Shown here one piece after another: positions 46,741-60,185 of a stretch of 64,000 bases of DNA (positions are counted from its first letter, which is position 1; every line of letters begins with the position of its first letter). The notes below the pieces were generated by a model. That model was not told the DNA's origin, did no database searches, and saw only the letters and a program-made list of their open reading frames with translations. Both the position numbers and the translations under genes were made by a program. This stretch comes from Puffinus mauretanicus (lineage: Eukaryota; Chordata; Aves; Procellariiformes; Procellariidae): the NCBI GenBank assembly GCA_023333565.1, contig JAJKFH010000115.1, forward strand, positions 744,001 to 808,000, in the 5' to 3' direction.

Positions 46741-49427
46741 TGTTTCTGTGAGGGAGAACCCACGTGCACTGATGCTGGGCGTGAGCCTCGTCCAGAAAAC
46801 AATCCTGTTGATCACAAATGGTGCAGGAGCTTCTACTGTATTCTAGTTCAGTGTATGATATTTTTGATAAACAAAGGTAACTATTCTCATAATTACTTTC
46901 TCTCCTTTGTTTTATCCCCTGCCCTGGCAGACCAGCAGTGGTGTTTACACTTTGGAGAAGTATATTCTGGTTATCAGTAGAGATTATTTCCTTCATGTGC
47001 TGGCAAATTTACTTTATCTGCAGTCTAGATACTGAAGGTCATCGCATATTTCAGCTATTTCTTCTTTCTAATAAGTGGTATGCAATTGCAGTTTTCATCT
47101 TTATGGGCTTTTTTAACATTCCTATTATGAAATGTGAATATGACCTCAAGGAGATCCAAATTTTGCCTATGTGCACAGAAAATACTTGAATCTGCTGACA
47201 AATATACGTCAGTACTTTATGAGAACTTGGTATGCACTGATTGTAGGATATATTTGACAAGATTAATCAAGAGACCAGCTCATGGAGATATTAGCCAGAC
47301 TGCACAAGAATGAGTGAAAAGCACTCAAACCCAAATTAACTTAACAGAAACACTATTGCTAACACAGCACACTGCACTAAAGATAAAATACAGGGACTGG
47401 TCAAAGAGGAGAGCACAGCTAAGCGTTTAGTCCATTAACGATGCAACTTCCAGTCTGGTCGCACAGTGTGACAGGCAAGAGTGGTTTGTATTTATGAAGC
47501 AGCTGTACAACAGCATGGCCCACTAGTAAAACCACAGTCCTGTTTTGCTGAAGACTTGTGCACCCAGTGTTGAGTACACAACGAGGCATGCAAAAGCTGC
47601 TTGGTATTATCCAAATGGAAAGGCACACCATAAAACCATTGGCCTCTTTCACGCCCCCCACGCACGATGTCCCCCGTTATACTCATGCAAACTCCTAGTC
47701 TGTGAACATCATCTTACTACACGGCATACCGACTTTGCCGATACGGCCATTCTAGAAAATCCTAAACTACATTTAGGGCCATTTTAAAATGTGCTCAGAT
47801 TCAGTTTCTGTTCCCATTTGAATCAATATTACAGTTAGAATTTACTGGGAGTTATTTTACGTACTTGTGAAAATGCTCTCATTTTCTCTCAAATCTTTTG
47901 CTTTTTAATTAAAAATAATAATTTTAAAAGTTCTTCAAACTGAAAAATTCTCTCCCCTTCAGCTTTTGGCCGCTGGAAAAAGCCTCAGTGTTTGGGGACT
48001 CTCAAAACCTAGTTTGAACTGGTTAACATGTTGTTGACACAGCCTTCGCTTTTCCCTTTAAAAAAAGAAAAGAACAAAATACACATTTCATACAGAAACA
48101 AATTAGAAAAACAACAAAAACATGCTGGTGGAATCTATTTCACGAGCCCTAAAACTTTCATTTGCTTAAAAAAATGCAGTGCTAGGCCAACCCTGAGCAG
48201 TTCTGTAAAAAGAGGAGAAAGATTTTGTTTCATTTGTGTTGCATGGTGTTCTGCATGTTTGTTTCATTCTGCCTTATATGAGCTTATGCCTTTGTTTTGG
48301 TAAATGATAATCTTGTTTTTGTAAGAGTGCTGCTTCGCTTGGTTCCCCATGGAAGCAGAGGTTATGCATTCACCTAAGTGTGTGCTCTGTGTCTGTCTCC
48401 CCAGTACTTCTTGAAACCACTGGTCTGTCAAAGCAAGTAGAAACTGCTCTCAAAGATATTAAGCTCATGCACGTTACATGAAAACACGTGGCTGGGACAA
48501 GAATGATCCTATTAGCACCCCCACAGAGCGGAAAGTTGCAAGAGAACTTCACCTTTTATTCAACACTGGAATTCAACAAGGCAGAAACATTTGATTGAAA
48601 AATGGCTCCTTCCATTGAAGAGACATCTTCAAGTGGCACCCACGCCTTACTAGACGCTGAGGAACCTGACCATGAGGTCTGACATCATGGGAGAGTAGGC
48701 TCCACTTTGTTAAGGGATGCATTTCTTCCACAGGGTTGCTCTTTGTTTAACCTCTCCCTGCATGTTGAGAAAGTCTGACACACGGAGCAGTGCGACTGCA
48801 GCTGTGCCTTGAAGAGCTTTTGGAAGAAAAATGACAACCAAATACCTAAAACTCTAGATACATTTGGCTGTGAGGAGACAACTGTAAAGGAAAGAAGGCA
48901 GTCTTGGCAGAAACCATGCAGATATGACACAGGATCTGCCTGCGGAGTGGGCTGAGCAGGCAATTGCCCAGCAGTAAAACACCCTTGGTGAGAGTGGGCA
49001 TCACTGCGTTGGAAAATAGGCTTGTCCTCCTGTGACAGCCGGGGGCATTGGTGGACATGGGGCAGCTCCTCTCAGAAACCCATTCTCCCCTCACCCATGG
49101 TGGGACCAACAAGCCCCGCTCCTGCCCCAGCTCTCCAAACCATTGCTGTTTCCCCCACCCTCACTTCTTGTGGAAGCAGCAGCTTAACCCTACCTCCCTC
49201 CCCAGCTCCCCCCCCACCTTCCAGCAGCTGATCTTCCTCACACCTCTGAAAAACCTTGAGCTGGCTCAGGACACAGTGCAACAGAGGTAACCCGGTTTCG
49301 ATGGGAGGAGTACAGCACACTGGGAATGCCAGGAGCTGTCTCTTCTCTTGACAAGTTACACTAAAATGCTTACATGCCATTTTTAACAATCCTAAAGTCG
49401 TGCTAGTGCTGCAGCAGTATTAAAACA
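46741..49427. other. Gene-free stretch
   Basis: No gene is recognised; frames are short and overlapping. Confidence 0.5.
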
Positions 49428-49490
49428 TGGGACCTGATCCTATACCTCTGATATCAAAGAAAGTTTTGCCACTGCATTGAATGGGGATGG
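49428..49490. repeat. Ancient amniote interspersed-repeat fragment
   Basis: 'gggacctgatcctatacc' followed by 'aaagttttgccactgcattgaatgggg' resembles the old sauropsid motif 'ggcctgatcctgca...gagttttgccattgacttcaatggg'. Confidence 0.5.
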
Positions 49491-52400
49491 TTTAAAAGCA
49501 TATGCATTTAAGACAGATTACGCTTTGCAACTTTAGACTGTAAATACATAAACTCTGTAGATATTTAAGTTTATTTCTTACACCTGTTGTAATATTAAGG
49601 CTTCAGTAGTTGAAGCTATTATTATTTATCTTTGTTGCTAGACTGTTTCAAGCCTCATGGCCTGATATTTGTGCAAAAGTTGAGCAGAGGTATTGCCTGT
49701 TAAGTGAAGGAATCATCCTGATTGCACTTAAAAATCCATTCTCATCCTAGAGACGTTACTGGTCCTCCTGGCACTCCAATTTTATGCACCGGTGCCTGCA
49801 GCAGAATCAGTCATCTCTCTGAAACTGGAACAAGCTACACAAGTAAACCCCATGGGAGAACTATGCAGTAACGTGGCCTTGGGGAAAAACTGCAGAGATG
49901 AACTGGCGAGGCTTCATCCAGTATAAGCAGTTTGCAAAACAGGAGCCTCCTCCTCAAAAATGCAGGAATAAAACAAGGTCCCTCGAAAGGAGCCTCCCCT
50001 TCTCCTCTGCCTCCCCAGGTGTGCACAGAAGAGCCCTCCCTTACAGCGAGAGGGGCTTTCTCCTGCCGAACACAAGCATCGGGGAGATGAAGCTGGGGAG
50101 AGGAGCTGGCTGGACTCCAGCTGTGAGGAGCAGCTGCAGAACCCACCCGAGCACTCCTGGAGCTTCCCACCGCCCCGGCCAGCCTCCCGCTGCCCCGAGC
50201 CCTCCGCCTCTGCTCCCAGAGTCGCCCTCCCTGCGCCGGGGCTGCACAGAGGTGCTCAAACGTGTTACCTCATATTGCCTCTTTGACTAAGAGCTGGACT
50301 CACAGGTGAATTCACTTCTGCACAAGAAGAACATGCTTGATGCGGAAAAGTGAGTTTTCTCTGAGAGGAGAGGGCTTTTTGGCCAAAAGTCAGAACAGTT
50401 ACATTTTTACTTCTTCAGTGAAGTATTTTGGGGTGAGGGGGACAGTGGGAGCGTGCTAGTGTGGGGGAAAGGACTGCTTCTTCACCAGCATGTGAGATTT
50501 GGAATATAATCCTTCGTTTCAAACCCCAGGAACAGAGACATGTTTTAAATATAGAAAGACTGATTGTCTTTCCTAATTACGGTATGCACCAGAATCACTA
50601 CAGTGTTAAAATTCGATTTATGAAGTGTGAAAAATTGATAGAATTAGGCGATCTGTTTTCCACTGAGTCTTGCCTTTATGGTTAGCTGCATATGAGATAT
50701 ACGCAAGGTATATATTATCAAATAATGCTTGTAAGACTGGTTATCGACAGCTAATAACACACTTATTTAATGATCCCAAGCAAATTCAGAGTGTGCTAAT
50801 GTGTTAATGTTACATCAAATCAGTCATTAAATGCTGTAATGACCACTTTTGTGCAGTTTACTGGTACCATACTAAAACCCATATTTAATGGTTTAACAGT
50901 TTTATTTTTTACAGGAAAAAGCTTCTGCTGTCTACTTGCTGCAGAAGAGCAATCGAAATTTAGTTTCCTTTTCTGTATGAAATACAGGCTTTTACTTTTC
51001 TCAAAAAAGTTATAATCTACAATATATAATTTCCTATCAGCTCATTTGCATCAGCATACAGACAGGATGTGGGTAGGCACTTAGTAGCTCATGATTAACA
51101 CTCATGGAGCTACAAATTTTCATTTACTAATAAAAAGAGAGAAAAAGAAAAATACATCCCCTGCTGTAACTTAAGTGAAGCCAAATTTTATTATTAATTT
51201 AATAACATAGCTTATTCATTCACACACAGAGAATTACAGAATGCATGATGGCTGAGAGCTGTAAAGACGTTTACATTCATCTTCACGAGTGATAACTCAT
51301 AACTGGTACAGCCAAGAGTGAGTTATTAGATCACTCCTCACAGATAAAGGGTTAGAGCAGATTGCAGCCATCAGATCTTTTAATGTCTCTGTGTATGTTC
51401 AACAGTGAGTATGAAAAGATAGACCATTTTTTTGCTTCATGCTCTAGCAAACCGCTCTGCAACTTTTCCACAATTGCCCTTGGTTCTCCCTATATTTTCC
51501 ACCCAAGTTGTGCTGACTTTGCCGCTCAGAGTTTTGTCTTCTACATCTCGACATCTGTATGAACTAGTTATTCAACTGAGTAGAAGATCAACAGCTGTTT
51601 TTTTCAGAGACAGATTAATAGCTTGATTTTTAGTGGCACCAAAGAACACACATCTAGGGAAACTTCTTACAGGCTTAAGCCTGTTGTTCAGGGAAAGGGT
51701 AATTTACATGTGCATTTAGCCTGAACCCTGTCACTTTAACGTGACCTTTTTATTCCAACTGCACGGTGGCTCTTGAATAAAGGCAGCAAGCAAAGCTTGT
51801 TTTGTCACATAGCACGGTGGCTGTGAGCACTCACTGGACTCGGGGCACTTAGGCAGGACCAAACAGCCTGGCAGGGTATAGATTTGCAGAATCTATATTA
51901 AACTGCTAAACTCATTTGCTATTCTGCTTAAAGTCATAGGTTTGATTATAGATGTCCAAAGATAACATCAATGATGCAGACATTTGCAGGAGTTGTTATT
52001 TTGGCTGGCCTGCCACAGGCTGACCAAAGGGGAAAGCAAAATCTGCTGCCACTGAAGCTAAAGAAACACACCTTTCTTGTAGGCATTGCAGAGAACTCCA
52101 CTGAGCTGTCCTGGAGCTCAAGCGCTGACAGGGATCTGATGCACTCATAAGTGCATCGCACAATCAAGAAATCATCTAGCTTTTTATTACTCTGTAATAA
52201 ATCAGATGTTTACAGGTATTTCTTTATCATATTTTTAAGTTACAGAATGTATTACTGCAGCATGTGCAATGCTGCCTGTAAGTGCAGCCCTGTTATTTGC
52301 AAGTGTGGTATTTATGGTACTTATTAATAAAACCCAGGTGAAACTGTTATCTCAACTGGAGTGTGTATATAAAGACACACAGGTTACCTTCTTATGTCAT

Positions 52401-53776
52401 TAACTTTGATTAATATAAGGAAGATTTCCCAGGGTTTAAAGAAGGGGATTGAGAACATGGACTCCTGATTTACATCTAATGATAATTAACATCGTTGGAT
52501 TGATTGCAGCTATATTGATTTCTGCTAGTGGACTTTCTAAACCACAGAATGTAATCCTCCAACTTGTCAGGACTCATGCTGGCTGTGTCCTGAGCAGCAG
52601 TTAGACAAAATTGGGTACATCTATTCTTTAATAAAAGAAACAATCTGCTTTTGAAAACATTTGTGTATCTATGACAAATACGCTTTGGTTTCCACTTGTG
52701 AAAACAGGGCAATGCTTTACAGTAAAGCTTTCCTGGAAAAAAAAAAAAAGTATGTACTGTAAATTAAAAAAATACTGGTAGAAGCACATTTCACCTTTCT
52801 GCAAGTGATGCATGTGTATACATTTCCCATCAAGGGCTTTCAGTCATAAAGTTAAAAATACAGGCAGAGTGAGAGAGGAGAGAACAGACGAGATTAAAAA
52901 CTAAACCAAAACACACTGTAAGATGTGATTAGAAGAACAAGGCAGGGTTGACAAGGTTTATTAACTATCAGCCTTCCTGCAACAATACTTCAGCCCCAGA
53001 GGCTTTTACCAAAAATTCTTATAAAAAGGTGGGGGAGGGAGCATCATTTTCAGAAATTGCCAACATGCACAACTTCCACAGGAGCTGCAGGTCCTCAGAA
53101 AATGAAGTTCATGGTCTAACAGGTTCCAGTTGCCTCTGTTCCTGTCTGCAGGTCATGCTGTAAAATTACAGCATTCATGCACAGCAGGTATAACGCTCAG
53201 AGGAACTGACAGTGGAGCACAAAAGCTGTCCAAGATTAGGGACCCAAACAGGTTTCTGTAAAGCACCAGATTATCTGCTATTCACAGTGAAAAATGAACG
53301 GAGAGAGGAAATCTTATCTCCAGGATTTGGCATCAGTCAATAAGAAATCTTAAGTTGGAATACAAAGACCCAAGGGTGAATAAATGGTTAGCAACCTTAT
53401 TACATGTATCCATTCTGGGTAGATTTTTCACACAGGACCAAAGCAACCTATTTCTTCTACTGTGCTCTTCTATAATGCACTATATTAGACCCAAACCCTG
53501 CAAGAGAACTAGGGGGCTTTCAAATAAATTTGTTTCAAAATCTCTGGGAGGATTTACTGTTTTTCCACCATGATGTTCTGCACAGTGGCCACACACCTGG
53601 TTATAGGTCTATTCATTTGAGATTGGTGTTTGGTATAAAGAACTTAACCTACAGCCGAAAGAAATTAAAAATATTCTACCCCAGAAGAAAATATAACAGA
53701 GCCTGAGCAATGCAAGACAACCTGGTGTTACCTCTGGTTTCGGGAGAGGATTATTCAGACCTTACCCCTCCTGGAT
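49491..53776. other. Gene-free stretch
   Basis: No gene is recognised. A GC-richer patch (49980-50240) gives a 130-codon plus and a 111-codon minus frame, Ser/Pro/Arg-rich and without domains. Confidence 0.5.
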
Positions 53777-53873
53777 ATCACAGAATCATAGAATAGTTTG
53801 GATCGGAAGGGACCTTTAAAGGTCCTCTAGTCCAACTCCCCTGCCATGGGCAGGGACATCTTCAACTAGATCA
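53777..53873 (-). mobile_element. Short CR1 3' end
   Basis: 'atcacagaatcatagaatagtttggatcggaagggacctttaaagg', then 'tctagtccaactcccctgccatgggcagggacatcttcaactagatca', is the reverse complement of the CR1 3' UTR and tail of a subfamily different from the copies at 18.8 and 59.4 kb. Only about 97 bases are present, an extreme 5' truncation with no coding sequence. Confidence 0.9.
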
Positions 53874-54941
53874 ACTAGATTATGTGTGTTTTGAGTGGAG
53901 CAGAACCAGCTGGGAAATTTCTGATAAAAAAAACCAAAACAAAACTGTAAATTTATTCTTTTTAAGTGTTATAATTTTTAAAATTTTTAAAAACATAAAA
54001 AAAAATTACTGATTTTTTTAAGTGTTGAGAGGACTGATTTTTCAGACCAAATATAGAACTTCTTGTCAATGAAGGATGTCATTTTTTTTTTTTTTTTTTT
54101 TTTTCAAAACCAGACAGTAACTTGGTGGCTAACAAATACACTTAGGAGCCAGAACAAATCATTGTCCTTTCTGGGTCAGGCCAGAGGTTTGACCTGAAGT
54201 CACCGACCTCCAAGATGAATGCCCAAGTCATTGGGTTATGGTGCTCTAGTCCTCTGCCCCAGGTGCCTGCATCTGAACTTCTCATGCGACAGCCACCCCA
54301 CTTTCAACCGCACAGAAGGCTAACACCTTGGCTTTCCACACCCCATGTGCGCAGCATAAGTGCTGGGCTGAGGAGCCTGGCTCTGCTTCGCTGAGCATTT
54401 CAGTAATACAAAACAAAAGAGCCTTGACAGTGACAAGCAAGAGCTCTTCGCTGCTCAGCAGTCAATAGCCTGATTGCTATCAGCATCAGCGAGTGATGGA
54501 TCACCTAAGAAAGAGTATATTTTTCTTCTCCCACCTGAGAAATAGAAATAATAGAGTTTCTTTTCCTGGTATTCAGAGTATTAGGATAAATGCAGCCAGG
54601 TTGGGAAGATGCTTAGGAAGGTGGCTAGCCACACACGCAATTAAAATGACTTTTGAAGCAGCAGCGTCACCAAGATGCAGCTATAAAGCAGTATGCTGGC
54701 CAAGAGCTAGCCAAAAATCTATGGTAGCAGTTGCATTGTGCATAAACAAGAACCTGCTGATCAATTGACAGAGAATCAAGGAAGAATTGTTGTAATCAGA
54801 CTCCAAGGTCACAGAACATGAAATCTAATCTTTAAGTTATCCTTTTTTAAAGACCATATTTACCAATATTTCTAAATGATAAAAAGAATATAGACATTCA
54901 TCCAGGTGTCTAAAGTGAGAGTAGAGCCCCAGTTTTTCCCT
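53874..54941. other. Gene-free stretch
   Basis: No gene is recognised. It contains a 23-T run (54082-54104), listed separately. Confidence 0.5.
54082..54104. repeat. Poly-T run
   Basis: Twenty-three consecutive T, with no recognisable retroposon body next to it. Confidence 0.85.
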
Positions 54942-55025
54942 CTGTAACAATTTTTTACCAACGTAAAACCAATGACTTCAATAATGTTACTCCTGATTTA
55001 CCCTGGTGCAAAGATGATCAGGGCT
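54942..55025. repeat. Ancient amniote interspersed-repeat fragment
   Basis: 'aatgacttcaataatgttactcctgatttaccctggtgcaaagatgatcagggct' follows the widespread old motif 'ttgacttcaatggagttactcctgatttacaccggtgtaa...gatcag'. It is the best preserved of the old fragments here. Confidence 0.55.
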
Positions 55026-58000
55026 CTAAAAGAGGAAATTGTCGTATTACCACAGTTGTCAAGAAGAAAATGGAAAAGCAGCTGGGAATTTTGCAATGAG
55101 ACATGCTTGCGTCAGAAGTTGTCAATTCTTTGAAACAGAAATATCTCTCAGAAATACCATTTAATGAGCTGCCAATGAGCCACAGAAAGGATTTCTGTCA
55201 GAAATCTGCCTGACTTTCTGCCAGCTCATCTAAACAGTTGCTGGGAGGCCTGGGTTTCTTGGGTTTGGAAATGTAGGATGGCCCTTCTATGCAGCATCAT
55301 AAATGTATGGCCGTTGGGCTTTCTGCACAGAGCTTGAAAGCCCTGACAAGACCGCCTCTAGCTTCTCTTGAAGCTCACAGCTTCTGTAGAAGGTGTGTTG
55401 CTGCACATTTTTTCTGCAAACGATGGGAAACTGAAACCCTAGAATACCTTGCTACTGCAGCAAAAGAAAAGATCCTACTAGCTCTGGCTGCCAGACTCTT
55501 AAGTTTTGACATTTTCTGAAGTAAGAGTACTTTCTGCTCCCAGCCCCGATGACAGTTTAAAGTTTAAAAACAGCAAGTTTTTGCTTCTTGCACCATTAAA
55601 AAAAACATTTCTCCCCTCTTTGCCACATTTTCCCTTGATTTCTGGCAAGAAAATGGACCAACAATGCCAAACTCAAACACATGAGTACCTCACTCAGTGT
55701 AGAGTACTTAAATGTACCTCCCTTGCGGGGCAAAATATATACCAAATCACTCATAAATATATATATATATATATATATAAAAAAAGTATATATACGTATG
55801 TGTATCTATATTTATATGATGTATATGAGTATGCATATGTGTATATATGTCCATATACTCTACACATATACCTCACAGTATCTTGTATATACTTCTATTT
55901 GTAAGTTTTCTGTGAAATTTAGCTTGCTGCTGGATTTAGAGGAAGTAATCAAAGAAGGAAAAATTAAATCTAAGGTAGCACAATTTTTCCATCTTTGCAG
56001 TCTTACTATTGAAAGAAGATGGCACTTTTCAGAAAGGAGACTTTAGGTAACCAATTGGTGGGTGGATCTGGGGTCTAGTCATCCACCAAAGATAAGAGGT
56101 TATTTTTTCCGTATATTTCACACACCTACACAGACCGAGGCTTTGTCTCCCACACATTTCACATGCCTACACATAGGGGTTTCTGTCTTCTGTGGGTCCT
56201 TTCTCCCCCACACAGTTGACTTACAAGAATTCTTGGCTGAGGCTGTTGCTAAATGAACCAGACAATGCTGCAGTGCAGGAGTTAATTTCCTCATTTGTGG
56301 CTATAGTCCATCATTCAGGGATTTAAATGTGCATTGTTCAATATCTGTGATGTGCTATTTAATTTCTGAAGTAGGTGCATATCAGTGTTAGGTAAATTGA
56401 TCCCTTTATCACCTAATTTGCAGTACCTCAATGAGATATTTTGAGACTTAATTGATAAATGCTTGAAAATACATTCACGTCCTTTGGAAAGGATAGAGTG
56501 GATGATAATATATGATCAGGATGAGTATTTACGAGGACTCAGAATGGCAACTTGGGTTTTGTTGATGCTCAGCTGTAATTCACATGTGACCTCTGCAAGG
56601 TCTCCGCTGAGAAAGATCCGGGGCCACGGACTCTTATGGAGGTTGTATTGTGGGTAAGAGGCAGAATAACTGAGCTGCAGCTACGTAGCACTGACATGAG
56701 AAAATGCAGCAGTTGAAAACAGCACCCCAAAGCAGCATATTTAAAGCTGTTAAACAGCATGGGGCCAAAGAATAGATGCTCATCCCAAAGAGTTTAAATA
56801 ACTACAGCGACAACATTTCCAAATGTGCAAACCTTTAGACAAAACCATGACTGAGAAGGCTGACATTCAAAACCCTTCACAAGCAGCACCAGATCTGCAT
56901 GAGTCACCCAATGATCGGAGCGAAGTTGCCCAGCGCCCGTGTCAAAAGCAGCGGAGGAGTCCAGGAGAATTACAGTGAGAGGTGGTTGTGGCTTTCCAGC
57001 AGGGAGGAAACAGCTGGCGAAGCAGTTTTGGAGCTGGGAAAGGTTTCCAAAGCCCTCTGTGAAATGGATTGAAACTGGCATTCCCACTGAGGTGTGACTG
57101 CAGCCAAAGTGCAATTTTCCAGGATCTTGGACAGAAACAGTAAATTAGACTTAAGGTTACATTTTAAAGACCTTTTGGGAGTGGGGGGCTTGCTGTTCCT
57201 CAAACCTGGAGTGATAGTGTTGTGTAAGAAGAGGTAGAGAATCTCCCTGACATGCAAGAGCATTGCATTAAAATAATGCGAAGCGGAAAAGAGAAATGCT
57301 GAAAACAGCTTTAGTATGCCAGAAATAAGATCACCAGCTGCTGGCTCAGGGGAGATTTTCCTTGTCTGATTTGGATGAGCAGGGTTCTGCAGGAAAAACA
57401 GCAGGCAATCCTGCATTGAAAGATCATCTCAAAGTCCCTGCTCACAGCTGAGCTGAAATCAGGGGGAGCAAGCAAACTTTACCTCGTTGTGGAACTTCTT
57501 GATTTGAGTGTATGGTCCAGCAACCTCAATTTGGGTGGTGGCTGGTGGCTTTTTAACACATGCCTTTCTTCTCGTGTACTTCATTATGTGAAAATGAAAA
57601 GAGAGTAACACAAAAAGGCTTTGATACCTGCAAACCTGCCTAAGCATACCAGTTAGGATAATAAGAAGGTGTATTTTCTTTCCGCAGCCTTAGTCATGAA
57701 AGCCCCAGGATATAGACTAGAAAAAAGCAGCACAGCTATTAATACTCTAATATTCATAAACTAGCATAGGTTGCTGATACCTACAATCCTACACACCTTC
57801 GTAAGACTTTTCCTTTTCTTTATCATAAATAAATACTAGAGACTGTATCAGCTGCTCTGCTAATGTGCAGGACTGTCCTTTGTACCAAAATCTAGGACTT
57901 TGCACCATGTAGACCAGGCAACTTTCTGCTGTGGCTCAGTGGTTTGAGAAAAGCTCAGGGTGGAAAAGGCATGGAAATCCCTTATGTTAGTTAACAACTG

Positions 58001-59390
58001 AGGAACTCCAGGGGGAAGATATCTTTTATTTCTTTTGGGACAAAAGGGATGATTTTAATGAACAATAATGCTCTACAGTAAAACTCTAATGGAGACCTAC
58101 TAATTGTGATTTCAGCCCATGTCACTTGGCTGATAGCAGCACACGGTCACAGTGGGATACCACTGAGCAGAGTCTCTTGTTAATGCCAATGGAGAAGTTT
58201 ATTTTCTAGTTCAGGCCTGAGACAGTAGCATCTTGCATTTCCTCCAGTCTGGAGATGATTAACTTCAGACCTCTGACGTTCTTCATACTCCACCTGTGAG
58301 ACAGTGCTGTGTGCCAGGGACTTGTCTGGCAAGTCCAGTTACCTGACAGGACAGCAGCTGATTGCAGCTGGAGACTTTGACTTCAGTGGAAGAGTCCTCG
58401 AGCATAAGGCCTCCCTCAGTGGCACCCTTCCCCAGTGGAGATCTCCTTCTTGCTGTGTGGCCGCATATGCCAAGCTCAGCTGGATGGTGGATCAGATGAA
58501 GTTGGGCTGGCCCGTTACAGTGGGCGCACTGGGGTGGGCAGCCAGGCGCAGGCTGTGATGCTGCAATGCCTGAGGTACCAACCTAACCAGAGAAGTGAGC
58601 ACAAGCTGTCAGAGAGCTGTGCGGATTTCAGACAAGTGTGTGACATTTACAGGGTTTTTGGCCAGAATGGCAGGATAAACTTTAGTTTCGAGTAATAGAT
58701 ATTTTTTTAAAATATTCAAAATTTCATGTGCTTAGAAACAGCAATTGAAAAATGAATAGGCCTATTCACACAGGAGGGAAGATGTATCTTTTTCCCCAAC
58801 AATGAAATTTTTTTGGCGAAGGTTCTCATTTCTATATATGCCTATGGTATGTCTCCCATAGAAGACATGACTGAGAGTAAAAATAACTCATGAGTGCCTC
58901 CTGCAAATGTCCCAGTGCCCACAGTCTGTCCCTTAGCTGGGTAGGGAAAAGAAAAGAAAGAAGAAAAAATTATCATGCTTTACAGCACTTGCAAACTTCT
59001 AGGTCTGGGCTGGACAGCATAGAGTAAACAAAGCCTGAGCCATACCTTATAATCTATTTTGTTTCTGTCCATAACATCTGAAAGATAAGGACAGAAAAGG
59101 GCATGTGATAGTTGCCTCACTCAATAAGTCCCATCTGTCGCTTGCACTGGGTGAGATAAAGAACCGGGGAAGAGGCGGCCGGTGCCTGTCCGGTGAGAAA
59201 CAACCTCTCTGCTGGACATATTTTGTCATGGCAGATGACCCCATAGTGCTTTGATAGCAGCTGGCTTGTGTCCAGGTGCAGCCCAGCATCACCTTGCCAT
59301 TATGGTGATGGGCAGGTGAGCTTGATGAGAACTTGCACAAGCTTGTTCCAAAGCTGCATCAGTTTGCAGGGAAAGGTCTGCTGAGAAATA
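55026..59390. other. Gene-free stretch
   Basis: No gene is recognised. The 121- and 132-codon frames at 55506-56046 arise from a TA/TATATG-rich low-complexity block (about 55750-55890). Frames near 56800-57416 lack domains. Confidence 0.5.
55757..55779. repeat. (AT)n microsatellite
   Basis: About eleven perfect AT units, followed by a longer TATATG/TGTATA-rich stretch to about 55890. Confidence 0.9.
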
Positions 59391-59777
59391 TGAATCATAG
59401 AATCATAGAATCATAGAATCAGTAAGGTTGGAAAAGACCTCTAAGGTCATCGTGTCCAACCGTCAGTCCAACATACCATGCCCACTACACCATGTCCCTA
59501 AGGGCTTCATCAACACGTCTTTTAAATACTTCCAGGGATGATGACTCTACCACTTCCCTGGGCAGCCTGTTCCAAGGCCTGACCACTCTTTCAGTAAAGA
59601 AATTTTTCCTAATGTCCAATCTAAACCTCCCCTGGTGCAACTTGAGGCCATTTCCTCTCGTCCTATCGCTAGTTACTTGGGAGAAGAGACCAACACCCAC
59701 CTCGCTACAACCTCCTTTCAGGTAGTTGTAGAGCGCGATGAGGTCTCCCCTCAGCCTCCTCTTCTCCAGACTAAACT
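59391..59777 (-). mobile_element. CR1 LINE, 5'-truncated 3' end
   Basis: Begins on the plus strand with three or more ATCATAGA tail units and continues with the CR1 3' UTR, then antisense of the ORF2 C-terminus ([41 protein letters not shown]; 59700-59485). Similarity ends at 'ctccagactaaac' near 59776. It belongs to the same subfamily as 18846-19740 and retains the five bases missing there. About 390 bp long, non-functional. Confidence 0.93.
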
Positions 59778-60162
59778 TGGCAATGGAGGAGGTGACCGTG
59801 GGGAATTACAGATGTAATGGTCACTCTGAGGGATTGGTGCTGAGGAAGACAGGAGGAAGGACAATTGCCAAGGATAGCCACCAGCAATGATAACAGTGAG
59901 GACTAGCACAAAGCCTGAGGAGAGGGTGGCAGCTGTGAAAAAATTCTGCCCAAGGGAAGATAAGAAGGGAAGACAATCTTGAAAGGACAACTGCTGGGAG
60001 CAATACTGAGGGAGCAAAGAGAAGAAGAGGATGTCTGTTATGGTGGACACCAACAAGGGAAGTTAACTTGAAGGGTTTCTTCAAGGGAAGGTTTCCTCTT
60101 GGAGGGCAACTAAGGAAGAACATGAGGTCACAAGAAAGAAGATAAAGCAAGGATAAGAATGA

Positions 60163-60185
60163 CTCATCCCTCATCAAGGGATGAG
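60163..60185. repeat. Perfect 9-bp inverted repeat
   Basis: CTCATCCCT and AGGGATGAG are separated by a 5-nt loop (CATCA). The inverted symmetry is exact; function unknown. Confidence 0.75.

Noticed and set aside
55506..56046. Overlapping 132- and 121-codon frames
   Set aside because: Both run through a TATATG-rich microsatellite region and encode Tyr/Ile low-complexity sequence.
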